From Neorhizobium huautlense (GTDB lineage: Bacteria > Pseudomonadota > Alphaproteobacteria > Rhizobiales > Rhizobiaceae): a stretch of DNA of 64,000 nucleotides. The position numbers and the translations under genes are program-made. Location of the stretch: contig NZ_JAUSRF010000011.1 in the NCBI RefSeq assembly GCF_030811685.1, forward strand, positions 124,001 through 188,000. The letters are read 5' to 3'. The notes below the pieces were generated by a model. The model was not told the DNA's origin and made no database searches. It was given only the letters and a program-made list of their open reading frames with translations. Below are positions 19,132 to 27,539 of this stretch, one piece after another. Numbering within the stretch: the stretch's first letter is position 1; each line of letters begins with the position of its first letter.

Positions 19132-20616
19132 TCAAAGGGCGCCGTTCTGGACCCAGACACTGACACTGCCGCCGTTTGTCAGGAACGTCGCCTTGCCGTC
19201 GTCACTGACCACGATCTCGGCCTGGTGGTGGCCAAGCACATCGACGTAAGTTTTGCCGGCGTGATCCGTTCCGAGCTCTGCGAGCTTCTCCCCGCCTTCG
19301 CCATTCGACATGACGACGACGCAGCCGGGCGCGTCTCCGGTTCCATGACGGATGAAGCCGATGCAATGTGGGTCATCGAACAGGTCCGTTTGCGGGCCGT
19401 TGGCGAACCGCTTTCTGGCGTCGATGAGTGCCGGCAGGCATCCGATAGCCGGCATCTCGACGGCGCGATGTTCGCCGTCCTTATCGTCCGTGTAGCTTGC
19501 GCCGTAAAGGTCCGGATAGAAGACACACGGCACGCCCTGTTCGCGTAACAGGATCAGCGCGTAAGCCAGCGGCTTGAACCAGGGATCGACGGCCGCCTCG
19601 AGTGATTGAAGCGGCTGGGTGTCGTGATTGTCGACGATGGTCACCGCATGAAAGGGGTGCACGGAGACGAGCGATCCGTCGAAGATCGTCCGCATATCGA
19701 AATCGCCGCCCGCCTTCGATGCCTCATGGAAACGGTGGTGCAGCGCCACGTCGAACACGGTCAACTGGTGGTCGACGAGATCGAGGTATCTTTTGAGCGT
19801 TCCCATGTCCGGGTGCCAGTATTCGGCAACAACGAACAAGTCCTCTTTGACAGTCTGGCGCATATGGCCGACCCAGTCGCGGAAGAACCAGGCCGGGATG
19901 TGCTTTGCCGCGTCAAGGCGGAAGCCGTCGACGCGCACCTGCTCGGACAGCCAGCGGCCCCAATATTTCAATTCTTCGTAGACAGCCTTGTTGCGAAACT
20001 CGACATCGGCGCCCATTAGATAGTCGAAATTGCCGAGCTCGTCATCGACCTCGTCGTTCCATTCGCCTTCGCCATATTCGTTGACCAACCGGAAGACGCC
20101 GGCCTCATCCGGGTTTTCGATGACGTCGACACCGCTAAAACACTTCTGGTCCCAGACAAATTTGGAATGCGCGCCAGCGCGGCCCGGAAAGGTGAAGCGG
20201 GTATAAGCCAGCGCCTCGAACGCTTCGTCCTCGATCTGGGTGCGATCGGCCGGATTAACCCTGCGAACGTGGACGCTTTCCTTATCGTCGGCGCCCATCT
20301 TATGATTGAACACGACGTCGTGGATCACGCCGATACTGTTCTCGTTCAGTAACCGGCAGGCATACTCAAGGGTAGCTTTATCGCCATACTTGGTCGCGAC
20401 AGTGCCCTTCTGCTCGAATTCGCCGAGATCAAAGAGATCGTAAGTGTCGTAGCCGACCGAAAACCCGCCAGCAGAACCTTTGTAAGCCGGGGGCATCCAG
20501 ACATCCGTGATGCCGATGCCCGCCAAGGCTTCCGCCTTCTCCGCTACTTCCTTCCAGAGCCCGCCTCCATCTTGCGTATACCAATGGAAGAACTGCAGGA
20601 GCGTGCGTTGTGTCAT
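19132..20616 (-). CDS. Cytoplasmic alpha-amylase (GH13)
   Basis: A 494-residue GH13 enzyme of the cytoplasmic AmyS/maltohexaose-forming type, with no signal peptide. The four GH13 regions are visible: [12 protein letters not shown], the nucleophile aspartate in [11 protein letters not shown], the acid/base glutamate in VVAEYWHPD, and [11 protein letters not shown]. The C-terminal beta domain ends [14 protein letters not shown] 20616 is preceded by GAGG; an upstream frame to 20679 lacks one. It would hydrolyse internal glycogen or imported maltodextrins, giving substrate for the glucanotransferase gene 111 bp downstream on the same strand. Confidence 0.92.
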   Translation of the reverse strand: MTQRTLLQFFHWYTQDGGGLWKEVAEKAEALAGIGITDVWMPPAYKGSAGGFSVGYDTYDLFDLGEFEQKGTVATKYGDKATLEYACRLLNENSIGVIHDVVFNHKMGADDKESVHVRRVNPADRTQIEDEAFEALAYTRFTFPGRAGAHSKFVWDQKCFSGVDVIENPDEAGVFRLVNEYGEGEWNDEVDDELGNFDYLMGADVEFRNKAVYEELKYWGRWLSEQVRVDGFRLDAAKHIPAWFFRDWVGHMRQTVKEDLFVVAEYWHPDMGTLKRYLDLVDHQLTVFDVALHHRFHEASKAGGDFDMRTIFDGSLVSVHPFHAVTIVDNHDTQPLQSLEAAVDPWFKPLAYALILLREQGVPCVFYPDLYGASYTDDKDGEHRAVEMPAIGCLPALIDARKRFANGPQTDLFDDPHCIGFIRHGTGDAPGCVVVMSNGEGGEKLAELGTDHAGKTYVDVLGHHQAEIVVSDDGKATFLTNGGSVSVWVQNGAL

Positions 20617-20876
20617 GGCGAACCTCGTTGATGTGGCGGCGATTAACGGACTGAAAGGTGATTGGTTTCGTGGCGCCATCCACTAGATGTTTTTATTTGC
20701 TGCGCGTTCGTTCCTTTCCTCATGTCGTGCGTTTGACAGCTGATGTCTTTCAGCTGGAGATTAGAATCAGTCTGCCTCCTTAGGACATCAGCCAAACCCA
20801 GCTCACTTTGAACCAAGTTAGGAACGCCCGGTGCATCGCTCTGGCCGTCTGCTCCCGTAGATGAGGAAAGTCCACA

Positions 20877-21779
20877 ATGAACGCGCATATTATCAACCTA
20901 CTTGCGGAGCCAACGGATCTTGCGCTTCCGCTCAGTCAGCTCGGCGAGGGAGCGTATTTCGATCTGGCGAGCCACCGTCTCTTCTGGGTCGATATCGAGG
21001 GTAAAACGATCCAGGTTCTCAATTTAGTTTCAAAAGCGCATTCAGGCTGGACGCTGACGAAGAAAGTCACATTCGCCGTGCCGAATGACGGCAGGATGCT
21101 GGTCTGCCTCGAAGACGGTGTTTACGACTATGACCCCCAGACGGGGGAGGAGACAGCGATTGCAACGCTCAGCTTGCCCCGCGATCACCGCCTAAACGAT
21201 GGCAAGGTTTCGCCAGAGGGCCGACTGTGGGTTGGCACGATCGATACGTCCGACCACCCGTCAGAGACTGCCGGGCTGTATAAACTCGACGACAACAACC
21301 TGGAACTGGTCGAGAGGGGCTACGAGAACGCAAACGGTAAGGCCTGGAGCGCTGACGGGACAATCATGTACCATGCCGACACTGCGCGCTCGACGATTTG
21401 GCAATATGACTACGAGCCTCAATCGGGGAAACTGTCAGGTAAGCGCGAGTTCGTAGTAGTCGATAATCGCAACCCTGACGGTCTCTGCGCTGACGACCAT
21501 GGGCGTGTGTATGCCGCTATCTACGGAGGCGCACGCATTGACGTGTTCGAGCCGGATGGTAGGCGGATCGCTGTGGTTGCTGTACCGGTACCGAACCCTA
21601 CAAGCTGCACATTTGCGACAGGCGAGCCGAACATGCTCTACATCACCACTGCATATGACGGGATGGACGATGATGAACGCGCAATATATCCGCTAGCCGG
21701 CGCAATGTTCAGTGCGGACCTTTCACCTTACGCGATACCGTCGCCGCCGGTGGCACCGAACACTTCGCCGGTCAGATAG
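20877..21779 (+). CDS. SMP-30/gluconolactonase (LRE) family protein
   Basis: A 300-residue six-bladed beta-propeller lactonase. The metal ligands expected in the family are visible in LGEGAYFDLAS (Glu), ENANGKAWSADG (Asn) and NPDGLCADDHGRVY (Asp). Members open sugar lactones such as gluconolactone or arabinonolactone. The start has GAGGAAAG seven bases upstream. It is divergent from the amylase across 260 bp. Its last 52 bases overlap the 3' end of the SDR gene on the other strand, so the two convergent genes share coding sequence at their ends. Confidence 0.88.
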   Translation: MNAHIINLLAEPTDLALPLSQLGEGAYFDLASHRLFWVDIEGKTIQVLNLVSKAHSGWTLTKKVTFAVPNDGRMLVCLEDGVYDYDPQTGEETAIATLSLPRDHRLNDGKVSPEGRLWVGTIDTSDHPSETAGLYKLDDNNLELVERGYENANGKAWSADGTIMYHADTARSTIWQYDYEPQSGKLSGKREFVVVDNRNPDGLCADDHGRVYAAIYGGARIDVFEPDGRRIAVVAVPVPNPTSCTFATGEPNMLYITTAYDGMDDDERAIYPLAGAMFSADLSPYAIPSPPVAPNTSPVR

Positions 21780-22621
21780 CTGCCTTCCTGACTGGCAAGG
21801 AGAACATAAAGCGGAGCGATCTCTACCGGCTGGCCCGGTCGCCCAAACAGGGTCTGCTCGCCGAACTTGGTAACCTTTTCCTGCGGTTGGCCGCCAGACG
21901 ACTGCAGCGCAGTCCAGAACGGACCCGGCGCAACGACGTTGGCGCGAACGCCTTTTTCCATCAGTTGTGCGGCTAGCGCCTTTGTATAGGCAACGATGCC
22001 GGCTTTCGTTGTCGCGTAGTCGAGCAAGATCGCCGAAGGATCATACGCCTGAATGGATGCAGTCGTGATGATTGCGGCGCCAGCAGGAAGGTGTTCGACC
22101 GCCTCCTGAGAAATCCAGTGCATCGCGTAGAGGTTGGTCTTCAGCGTCTTATCAAAATCCTCGGAGGTAACCTTCGAGATGTCGTCGCGATGTTGCTGAC
22201 GGCCAGCATTGATGACCAGGATATCGAGACCGCCGAGAGCATCGACCGCCTTGCGAACGAGTTCGCGGCTCCATGTCTCATCCGTGATATCGCCAGGGAG
22301 GGCAACCGCTTTTCGGCCTTCCGCTTCGATCAGAGCGATGACTTCTTTAGCATCGCTCCCCTCGCTACCCAGATAGGAAATGGCGACGTCGGCGCCTTCA
22401 CGAGCGTACGCGATAGCCGCCGCCCGGCCGATGCCGCTGTCGCCACCCGTAATGAGCGCCTTGCGACCGGTCAGTTTGCTGGCACCCTTGTAGCTCGTCT
22501 CACCATGGTCTGGTTTCGGATCCATGTCCGCGGCAAGACCCGGTACTGGCTGCGGCTGTTCAGGGAATGGCGGCTTTGGATACTGGTGGCGCGGGTCTTG
22601 CATCGTCAGTCGATCAGTCAT
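21728..22621 (-). CDS. YghA-like SDR oxidoreductase
   Basis: A 297-residue SDR of the glucose/ribitol-dehydrogenase-like group. An N-terminal extension with PKPPFPEQPQPVPGL is typical of the YghA/GsiB-associated branch. The cofactor motif is GGDSGIGRAAAIA, NAGRQQ follows, and the catalytic Tyr-Lys pair is in DYATTKAGIVAY. ATG 22621 has AAGGAGA upstream. It overlaps the stop of the GH15 gene by eight bases, so the two are translationally coupled. Relatives are frequently stress-induced NADP-dependent aldehyde reductases; substrate not predictable. Confidence 0.9.
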   Translation of the reverse strand: MTDRLTMQDPRHQYPKPPFPEQPQPVPGLAADMDPKPDHGETSYKGASKLTGRKALITGGDSGIGRAAAIAYAREGADVAISYLGSEGSDAKEVIALIEAEGRKAVALPGDITDETWSRELVRKAVDALGGLDILVINAGRQQHRDDISKVTSEDFDKTLKTNLYAMHWISQEAVEHLPAGAAIITTASIQAYDPSAILLDYATTKAGIVAYTKALAAQLMEKGVRANVVAPGPFWTALQSSGGQPQEKVTKFGEQTLFGRPGQPVEIAPLYVLLASQEGSYLTGEVFGATGGDGIA

Positions 22622-24437
22622 TTTTTTCTCCTTGGTGATCTTTTTGTGGTCGGTTCTCCAGGTCCGGCGCATATTCCTTGTGCAGGACCGAAAGCGTCAT
22701 CAGATGAGCAAGATGGGTCAGACCTTGAGGAAGGTTGCCCAAAAAGCTGCCGGTATTCGGATCAATCATTTCCGAAAAAATTCCCACGCCAGAGTTCAGC
22801 GCGTCGCTTAGCGCGTCGAACCTTTGCAACGCCTCTTGTCGGTTTCCGAGAATGGCATGTGCCTCGATCATCCAGAACGAACAGGCGAGGAAACATCCTT
22901 CTTCCGTCTCGGCCCCACTGTATCGGTAATGGAACTGACCCTTGCCAAGTTCCCGGTCGATCGCGTCTATCGTCGCTTTCAGCCGCTCGAAGCCGTCGAA
23001 CCCGAAGCGCACGGCCAAGGCCATGGAGGCATCCAGCTTCTGGGAGCCAGGGTACATGACGAAAGCTTGTTTTTCTTCTGACCAGCAGTTCGTCCCGATC
23101 CAGTCCTTGATCCGGTTCCGCTCGCGTTCCCAACGCTCGCGGCAGGTTGTCGGAAGTTGCCCTTGGTCGGCAAGCTCGACTGCACGGGCCAGCGCCTGCC
23201 AGCAGCTAACCTTGGACATGGTGTAATGTTGATCTTCCTCAAGCTCCCATATACCGGCGTCACGCATGCGCCACCTGTCAGCGCACTCATCCGCGAGGTG
23301 CGCCAAAAGCTCTGCACTCGAGGCATCCAGAATGTTGCCGCTACCGACAAATCGAGATGCCGTTTCGAAGATATCGCCGTAGATGCCATGTTGGTGCTGG
23401 CTGGTCGCCAAATTGCCGACGGCAACGGGGGACGACTGGCGGTAGCCTGGCGCTTCGATCTCTTTTACATCGTCGACCAGGTCGCCTTCGAGTGTGTAAC
23501 AGACCTTTGGGCCGTGTCGCTTCAGCTGGGATAAAAGCCAAGAGAACGCGGCCTTGGCTTCTGCTTCGGCGCCCGCTGCCAGGAAGGCTTTGATCGTGTA
23601 ACCGGCGTCCCTGATCCAGGCATATCGATAGTCGTAATTCTTCTCTCCACCGATGCGTTCGGGAAGCGATGTGGTCGCAGCGGCTGCAATCGCACCCGAC
23701 GGCGAATAAAGAAGCAGCTTGAGTGCAAGCGCGCTGCGCACGAAAGACGTCCTATCGGGGCCATCATAATCGATGCTCTTGGCCCATGTCCGCCACTCGT
23801 CATCGGATATATCGATACGGTGGTCTACGTCCTCGATCTTCGGAACGACAAGAGGCTCGTCTCGGCCAGCGACAATCGCGAAAGTCTTGCGTTCACCGGT
23901 AGATACAGCGAAGCGACCGCTAACGCCTTCGTCTTCCCATTGGCATTCGACACCGTCGCTGTGCAACAAGAGGCCAAGCACGGTCTCGACGTGGAAAACG
24001 ACATGTTTCCCGATCGTCGAATGGTAGGGGTTTGCCGTGTTGCCGCGGCGCCCGAGCTTCATCTCGACTTTAAATTGGACCGAGCCGCTGCGCCCCTCAA
24101 CCCGACGCGCAAGCTCGGCCCAAGGCAACCGGCCAGCTGTCCCACTATTCATAGATTCCGTCAGCACCGCAACACCACTGGACGTGCGGAAAGTCGTCTC
24201 AAGCACGTTGCTGTGTGTGCGATACGCTCGCGTTACCGTGTAAGGTTCATCCGGCTCGATCAGGAAATATCCGCCATCCTTGGCATCCAGCAATCGATCG
24301 AACAGAGGTGGCGAGTCCATGTTTGGAGCGCACCACCAGTCGATCGATCCATCTTTTCCCGACAGCGCGACAGACCGTCCCTCCCCAACAGCAGCATAGT
24401 CCTCAAGAGGCAGATAGCCGTTCGAGCGAGCATCCAT
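22614..24437 (-). CDS. GH15 glucoamylase/trehalase-like enzyme
   Basis: About 607 residues. The N-terminal beta-sandwich begins LPLEDYAAVGEGRSVALSG, and the catalytic (alpha/alpha)6 barrel shows YAWIRDAGYTIKAFL, the catalytic acid in GIWELEEDQHYTMSK, and the base region AETEEGCFLACSFWMIEAH. GH15 enzymes of this bacterial type hydrolyse alpha-glucosidic bonds of maltodextrins or trehalose. ATG 24437 is chosen; ATG 24449 is equally in frame. Gene order GH15 then SDR with eight bases of overlap suggests one message, possibly including the SDR gene 57 bp upstream. With MalQ and the amylase it makes a glucan-breakdown set. Confidence 0.9.
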   Translation of the reverse strand: MDARSNGYLPLEDYAAVGEGRSVALSGKDGSIDWWCAPNMDSPPLFDRLLDAKDGGYFLIEPDEPYTVTRAYRTHSNVLETTFRTSSGVAVLTESMNSGTAGRLPWAELARRVEGRSGSVQFKVEMKLGRRGNTANPYHSTIGKHVVFHVETVLGLLLHSDGVECQWEDEGVSGRFAVSTGERKTFAIVAGRDEPLVVPKIEDVDHRIDISDDEWRTWAKSIDYDGPDRTSFVRSALALKLLLYSPSGAIAAAATTSLPERIGGEKNYDYRYAWIRDAGYTIKAFLAAGAEAEAKAAFSWLLSQLKRHGPKVCYTLEGDLVDDVKEIEAPGYRQSSPVAVGNLATSQHQHGIYGDIFETASRFVGSGNILDASSAELLAHLADECADRWRMRDAGIWELEEDQHYTMSKVSCWQALARAVELADQGQLPTTCRERWERERNRIKDWIGTNCWSEEKQAFVMYPGSQKLDASMALAVRFGFDGFERLKATIDAIDRELGKGQFHYRYSGAETEEGCFLACSFWMIEAHAILGNRQEALQRFDALSDALNSGVGIFSEMIDPNTGSFLGNLPQGLTHLAHLMTLSVLHKEYAPDLENRPQKDHQGEKND

Positions 24438-24494
24438 GCTGGACCCCATTTCGGAGTTTGCGCCTGAGCTTGGAATTAGTCTCGACGAGACCCG

Positions 24495-25499
24495 TCATCG
24501 CGGAAGTCTCCGGACCAGTGCCGTCACGATTGGTCTCGCCAACAGTCCGGCAAGCAGTAAACTTCCTGCAAGCGCGGTCTTGACGACGCGGACATCTCGG
24601 CTGGTGATGTACTCTCTTGCAAAGCCTGTAACCCTATCACTGCTGGGACCGTCGATCAGTGCAGGTCCGTCACTCGGCTTATCGACGTCTCCAGGTCGAT
24701 ATTGCATAGGCTCGCCTTGTTGAGCTCTCAACATTTCTGCCGCCTTGCGATCCGCGAAACTCGGGGCTACAGCCTGGCCGATCGCCATCATCATGGTTGA
24801 GCGGCCGACCCAAACTTCGCGCTGAGGATCTTTCACAGTCGAATAAACGGCGTCGGCGCACAGGCGCGGATCATACAGGGGGTCAGGGATGAGTTGTTCG
24901 TGACCCGATCTGTTGCGAGACCATCCAGGTTGGGGCGTGTTGACGCGAGGGAGGTATACAACCGAAAGATTGATCCTAGACCCCTCAGCGATAAGCTCTG
25001 CACGCAACGAGTCGGTGAACCCGCCTACTGCAGCCTTCGCGCCGCAGTAGGCAGCTTGTAAAGGTGCAGCGCGGATCGCGAGACCGGAAGAAACCTGGAC
25101 GATCGTACCGCGACCGCGTTCCCTCATATGGTTGAATGCGGCAAGCGTACCATATACCTGCGAGAGGTAGGTTGTGGCAGTAATCCGCGCGTATTCCTCG
25201 GGCTTTATCTCTGCCGCAGGTGCCACGATCGTCGACATCGCGTTGTTTACCCAAACGTCGATCCGACCGAATAACGCGGCGACCTGACGAGCATCGATGG
25301 CCTCGTTGTCGGAGGCATCTGCGGAAATCGCAAGAACATCAGCGCCTGACGGTTCGAGTGACTTACGCGCTTGTTCAAGGCGGTCTGGATCACGCGCGAT
25401 GATGGCGACATTCCAGCCGGCATTTGCGAAACGCTGGGCAATCGCAAGTCCGATGCCCGAGCTTGCTCCAGTAACAACCATGGTGTTTGGCAAATCCAT
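24495..25499 (-). CDS. SDR oxidoreductase with C-terminal hydrophobic segment
   Basis: A 334-residue SDR. VVTGASSGIGLAIAQRFA is the cofactor motif, VNNAMSTI replaces the usual NNAG, and the catalytic pair is YCGAKAAVGG. The region after residue 250 leaves the SDR core and ends with a hydrophobic run LAGSLLLAGLLARPIVTAL, which may anchor it to the inner membrane. It lies 57 bp upstream of the GH15 gene on the same strand. A near-match to the EcfG consensus, TGAAC-N16-CGTT (25600-25576), lies about 80 bp before the start. Function unknown beyond NAD(P)-dependent redox chemistry. Confidence 0.87.
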   Translation of the reverse strand: MDLPNTMVVTGASSGIGLAIAQRFANAGWNVAIIARDPDRLEQARKSLEPSGADVLAISADASDNEAIDARQVAALFGRIDVWVNNAMSTIVAPAAEIKPEEYARITATTYLSQVYGTLAAFNHMRERGRGTIVQVSSGLAIRAAPLQAAYCGAKAAVGGFTDSLRAELIAEGSRINLSVVYLPRVNTPQPGWSRNRSGHEQLIPDPLYDPRLCADAVYSTVKDPQREVWVGRSTMMMAIGQAVAPSFADRKAAEMLRAQQGEPMQYRPGDVDKPSDGPALIDGPSSDRVTGFAREYITSRDVRVVKTALAGSLLLAGLLARPIVTALVRRLPR

Positions 25500-25694
25500 G
25501 CTCCGCAGTGCCGCAAGCCTGTGAAAGGCAAGCGGACGATGAACCGGTGCGGTTCAACGTGAAGCCGCAGCGCACAACGGCACTCGGATCAAAAGGTTCA
25601 GAATGGGATAAATACTTATGTTTTACCCGGTGAGATCTTTCGCTCGTTGATCGTTCTACTCTCGCCAAATGTTTGTAGCGTAGGAGAGAACGCA

Positions 25695-25890
25695 ATGGAC
25701 CACGATAAAGCAGCCTGCAACGAATGCGCATTTTTCGAAGACCATGGCCGAGCGTCAGCACACCGATGACGGCGGTCTCTGTCGTTTCAATCCGCCGGTA
25801 ACGCAGCCCGACGCCAATGAGCGCGGCTTATGGCCGGTGGTCGCCACCAATGACTGGTGCGGGCATTTCGCGCCTGAGCACCGGGCATGA
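25695..25890 (+). pseudogene. Small four-cysteine protein gene interrupted by a one-base insertion
   Basis: From ATG 25695, preceded by GGAGAG, the frame reads [17 protein letters not shown] and then stops at 25767-25769. The next frame, open from 25744 to the TGA at 25890, reads [13 protein letters not shown] and [10 protein letters not shown]. Joined, the two make one small CxxC...C...C protein, a pattern of short zinc-ribbon-like proteins found in rhizobia. Removing a single C near 25743 restores one frame of about 64 codons. The terminator right after 25890 argues that this was a normal gene. Either a real frameshift or a sequence error. Confidence 0.6.
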
Positions 25891-25897
25891 AGAGAAA

Positions 25898-25925
25898 GGG
25901 CGGCCGCAAAGCCGCCCGTTTCTTT
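25898..25925 (+). terminator. Intrinsic terminator after the four-cysteine gene
   Basis: Arms GGGCGGC (25898-25904) and GCCGCCC (25911-25917) with a six-base loop are followed by GTTTCTTT. Confidence 0.8.
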
Positions 25926-26025
25926 AGCGTGTCAGGACGAAGATGAACACAAAGCCGGTGAGGCCGATTATGGAACACAACTCAGAAACAGATATCCCCG
26001 CAACTTAGTCATCAGTACACCTACC

Positions 26026-26051
26026 AAAAAAAGGCCCGCCTAAGACGGGCC
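26026..26051 (-). terminator. Intrinsic terminator of the csbD-like gene
   Basis: On the minus strand GGCCCG and CGGGCC (26051-26046 and 26038-26033) frame a seven-base loop and are followed by seven T. It lies about 28 bp after the csbD stop. Confidence 0.8.
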
Positions 26052-26078
26052 CGGTTTGTGCTCGCGCACGGGGATTAC

Positions 26079-26271
26079 CTAGGTTATGTCGATGACCTTT
26101 TTCACGGCATCCTTGGCCTCGCCCTTGCCTGCTGGGCATCGCCCTTAGCTTCCTGAGCGGCACCTTTGGCCAGTATGCTGCGATTGTCGGTCAACACGTC
26201 CCCACGGCCTGTTTTGCCTTGCCGGTGAACTCGTTGGCCTTGCCGAACAGTCTATCAGAGGTGGAACCCAT
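26079..26271 (-). pseudogene. CsbD-family stress protein gene with two one-base deletions
   Basis: ATG 26271, preceded by GGAGATCC, opens with MGSTSDRLFGKANEFTGKAK, a typical CsbD start, then meets TGA. Reading resumes in the next frame as LTDNRSILAKGAAQEAKGD and, after a second shift, as KDAVKKVIDIT before TAG at 26079. Two single-base deletions (about 26193-26198 and 26117-26121) account for both shifts; repaired, the gene would encode about 64 residues, the family's normal size. CsbD proteins are abundant, natively soft general-stress proteins. The terminator and ribosome binding site are intact, so decay is recent or the indels are sequence errors. Confidence 0.65.
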
Positions 26272-26499
26272 TATCGGATCTCCTGATATCGAGCGGTGAC
26301 GCACGGTTCGTCCAAATCGCCATCCGGTCATTGCCGGGGAGGTCCATCAGTGGCCGTTTCACGATCCGCTCGATGTCCAAACCCATCGAACCTTCATTCG
26401 TTCTGTTCTCTGACAATCTGTCGAAACGATTATCGGGCGACCCCTGCCATTTGCGGCCCGGCGCCCTAATCTACATCACGCAACAACAGGGAAGAGAAT

Positions 26500-26658
26500 A
26501 TGACGCGAACCTTTGCAATCATTGCAGCACTTACAGTGGCAGCGGCCGGCCTCGCATCGTGTGGCAACACCATTCGTGGTGTGGGGAAAGATGCTGCGAA
26601 CACTGTCGACGCTACTCAAAATGCCGGTAAGCGCGTCGATCGCGCCGCCCGATATTAA
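26500..26658 (+). CDS. Entericidin A/B-like small lipoprotein
   Basis: Only 52 residues: MTRTFAIIAALTVAAAGLAS leads to Cys21, the lipidation site, in LASCGNTIRG. The mature part GVGKDAANTVDATQNA matches entericidin-like lipoproteins. These small envelope lipoproteins are often induced in stationary phase or under osmotic stress; E. coli EcnA/EcnB form an antidote/toxin pair, but single copies are usual in alphaproteobacteria. AGGGAAGAG precedes the start. A hairpin follows the stop. Confidence 0.85.
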   Translation: MTRTFAIIAALTVAAAGLASCGNTIRGVGKDAANTVDATQNAGKRVDRAARY

Positions 26659-26668
26659 CTAAAATGAA

Positions 26669-26688
26669 GGGCTGGTCACGACCAGCCC
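26669..26688. terminator. Hairpin between entericidin gene and converging small gene
   Basis: Arms GGGCTGGTC (26669-26677) and GACCAGCCC (26680-26688) are separated by two bases. There is an A-rich flank on the left and no T-run on the right. It ends where the opposing small gene's stop begins, so it may serve both strands. Confidence 0.6.
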
Positions 26689-26861
26689 TATCCGGCCGTA
26701 CTCGTGACTAGGTTTGCGAGCGTCAGCGTCAAAACCGAATTTGCATAGAAACCGGCGGAAACAATGATCGCGAAAGCCGCGATCGCCGGACCTAGGTCGG
26801 TTACGACAACAGACCCTAGACGTTTCGATCCTGCATACGCAGTGTTGATTGCCGCTCTCAT
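26688..26861 (-). CDS. Small putative membrane protein
   Basis: A 57-residue open frame from ATG 26861, with a weak TAGGGCG upstream. It has one clear hydrophobic segment, LGPAIAAFAIIVSAGFYA, and a second weaker one near the end. I do not recognise a family. Support comes from membrane-protein-like composition and from the terminator-like hairpin at its 3' end; it could still be chance. Confidence 0.4.
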   Translation of the reverse strand: MRAAINTAYAGSKRLGSVVVTDLGPAIAAFAIIVSAGFYANSVLTLTLANLVTSTAG

Positions 26862-26920
26862 CTGCGCCCTACTCAATTATGACTGGAAATTCGCCTCAGT
26901 AAGTCCCTGACAGCTGATCA

Positions 26921-26958
26921 GTTCCCAATGTTGGGAACTTTTTTTGCGGAAAAGAATT
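26921..26958 (+). promoter_or_regulatory. T-tailed hairpin overlapping a GGAAC-N18-TT promoter candidate
   Basis: GTTCCCAA (26921-26928) and TTGGGAAC (26931-26938) form an eight-pair hairpin followed by seven T (26939-26945), the look of an intrinsic terminator, but no plus-strand gene ends just before it. The right arm also supplies GGAAC (26934-26938), and TT follows 18 bases on (26957-26958), with the ATG of the 48-residue gene 28 bp downstream. Either reading, terminator or general-stress promoter, is possible. Confidence 0.4.
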
Positions 26959-26985
26959 GGAAGGCAACTTTTCAGGAGGGCGAAG

Positions 26986-27132
26986 ATGACCATTAGCGCA
27001 GAGGAATTTGTCAAACCGGAGCGGGTTTCGATGGAGGCTATGATGGCGGCGACCACCCTTACAGTGGAAGCTGCAGACAGAGCCGTCAAGAATGAGCGGC
27101 TGCGTGCATTGCGTCTTGCCCAGCCGGCATGA
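26986..27132 (+). CDS. Small hypothetical helical protein
   Basis: A 48-residue protein starting MTISAEEFVKPERVSMEA after a strong AGGAGGG site. It is predicted mostly helical, with alternating charged and Ala/Leu residues (AADRAVKNERLRALRLAQ). An intrinsic terminator begins at its stop codon, so it forms its own short transcript. I do not recognise it. Good translation signals at both ends make a real gene likely. Confidence 0.65.
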   Translation: MTISAEEFVKPERVSMEAMMAATTLTVEAADRAVKNERLRALRLAQPA

Positions 27133-27156
27133 AAAAAGCGCCACAAGGGCGCTTTT
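27132..27156 (+). terminator. Intrinsic terminator of the 48-residue gene
   Basis: AAGCGCC (27136-27142) and GGCGCTT (27148-27154) pair around a five-base loop, with A-rich and T-rich flanks on the two sides. Confidence 0.8.
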
Positions 27157-27173
27157 AATCGGTCAACGTTAAG

Positions 27174-27449
27174 CTATGCGGCAAGCCGCGGATCGTGACT
27201 GACCCGGAAAATCACCCTGTCGGCGCCGGCGATATCGGTTGCGACATTGAGGGCGCGATAGAGGTCGATCTGATTATCGACACTGCCGGTCAGAACGACA
27301 CATCCGCCATCGATTTCAACGGCGATGTCGTTGCCAGAGAAATTCGGGAGGTGGCGCAACTCCGCCTCGATTGCCGCCCGGCGGGCTGAAAGGTTGCTGC
27401 CGAGGCCAAAGCTGAAGGCATTGCTGTCGTGAAAGCTGCTCAAAAACAT
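27174..27449 (-). CDS. BON-domain protein
   Basis: About 91 residues from ATG 27449 (a longer start at 27470 is possible). After SNLSARRAAIEAELRHLP comes a BON domain: NDIAVEIDGGCVVLTGSVDN with the conserved glycine, then LYRALNVATDIAGADRVIF. BON domains bind phospholipid or osmolyte-related partners and occur in OsmY-like stress proteins. No signal peptide is evident, unlike periplasmic OsmY. A long inverted repeat lies upstream. It faces the terminator of the plus-strand gene before it. Confidence 0.82.
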   Translation of the reverse strand: MFLSSFHDSNAFSFGLGSNLSARRAAIEAELRHLPNFSGNDIAVEIDGGCVVLTGSVDNQIDLYRALNVATDIAGADRVIFRVSHDPRLAA

Positions 27450-27469
27450 CGCGGGTGGCTCCATTCCCA

Positions 27470-27513
27470 AACATGAACGTCAGATGAATAAACTGTTGTC
27501 TGACGTTCATGTT
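27470..27513. repeat. Inverted repeat with 15-base arms
   Basis: AACATGAACGTCAGA (27470-27484) and TCTGACGTTCATGTT (27499-27513) are exact reverse complements separated by 14 bases. It sits between the diguanylate cyclase stop and the BON gene start, both on the minus strand. It may be a terminator for the cyclase without a T-run or an operator for the BON gene. Confidence 0.75.
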
Positions 27514-27539
27514 CCAATTAAGGCGCTGTTTTCTGGAAA

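Noticed and set aside
22091..23059. A 322-codon plus-strand frame
   Set aside because: It crosses antisense through an SDR and a GH15 gene that both have full motif sets; its product is basic and featureless.
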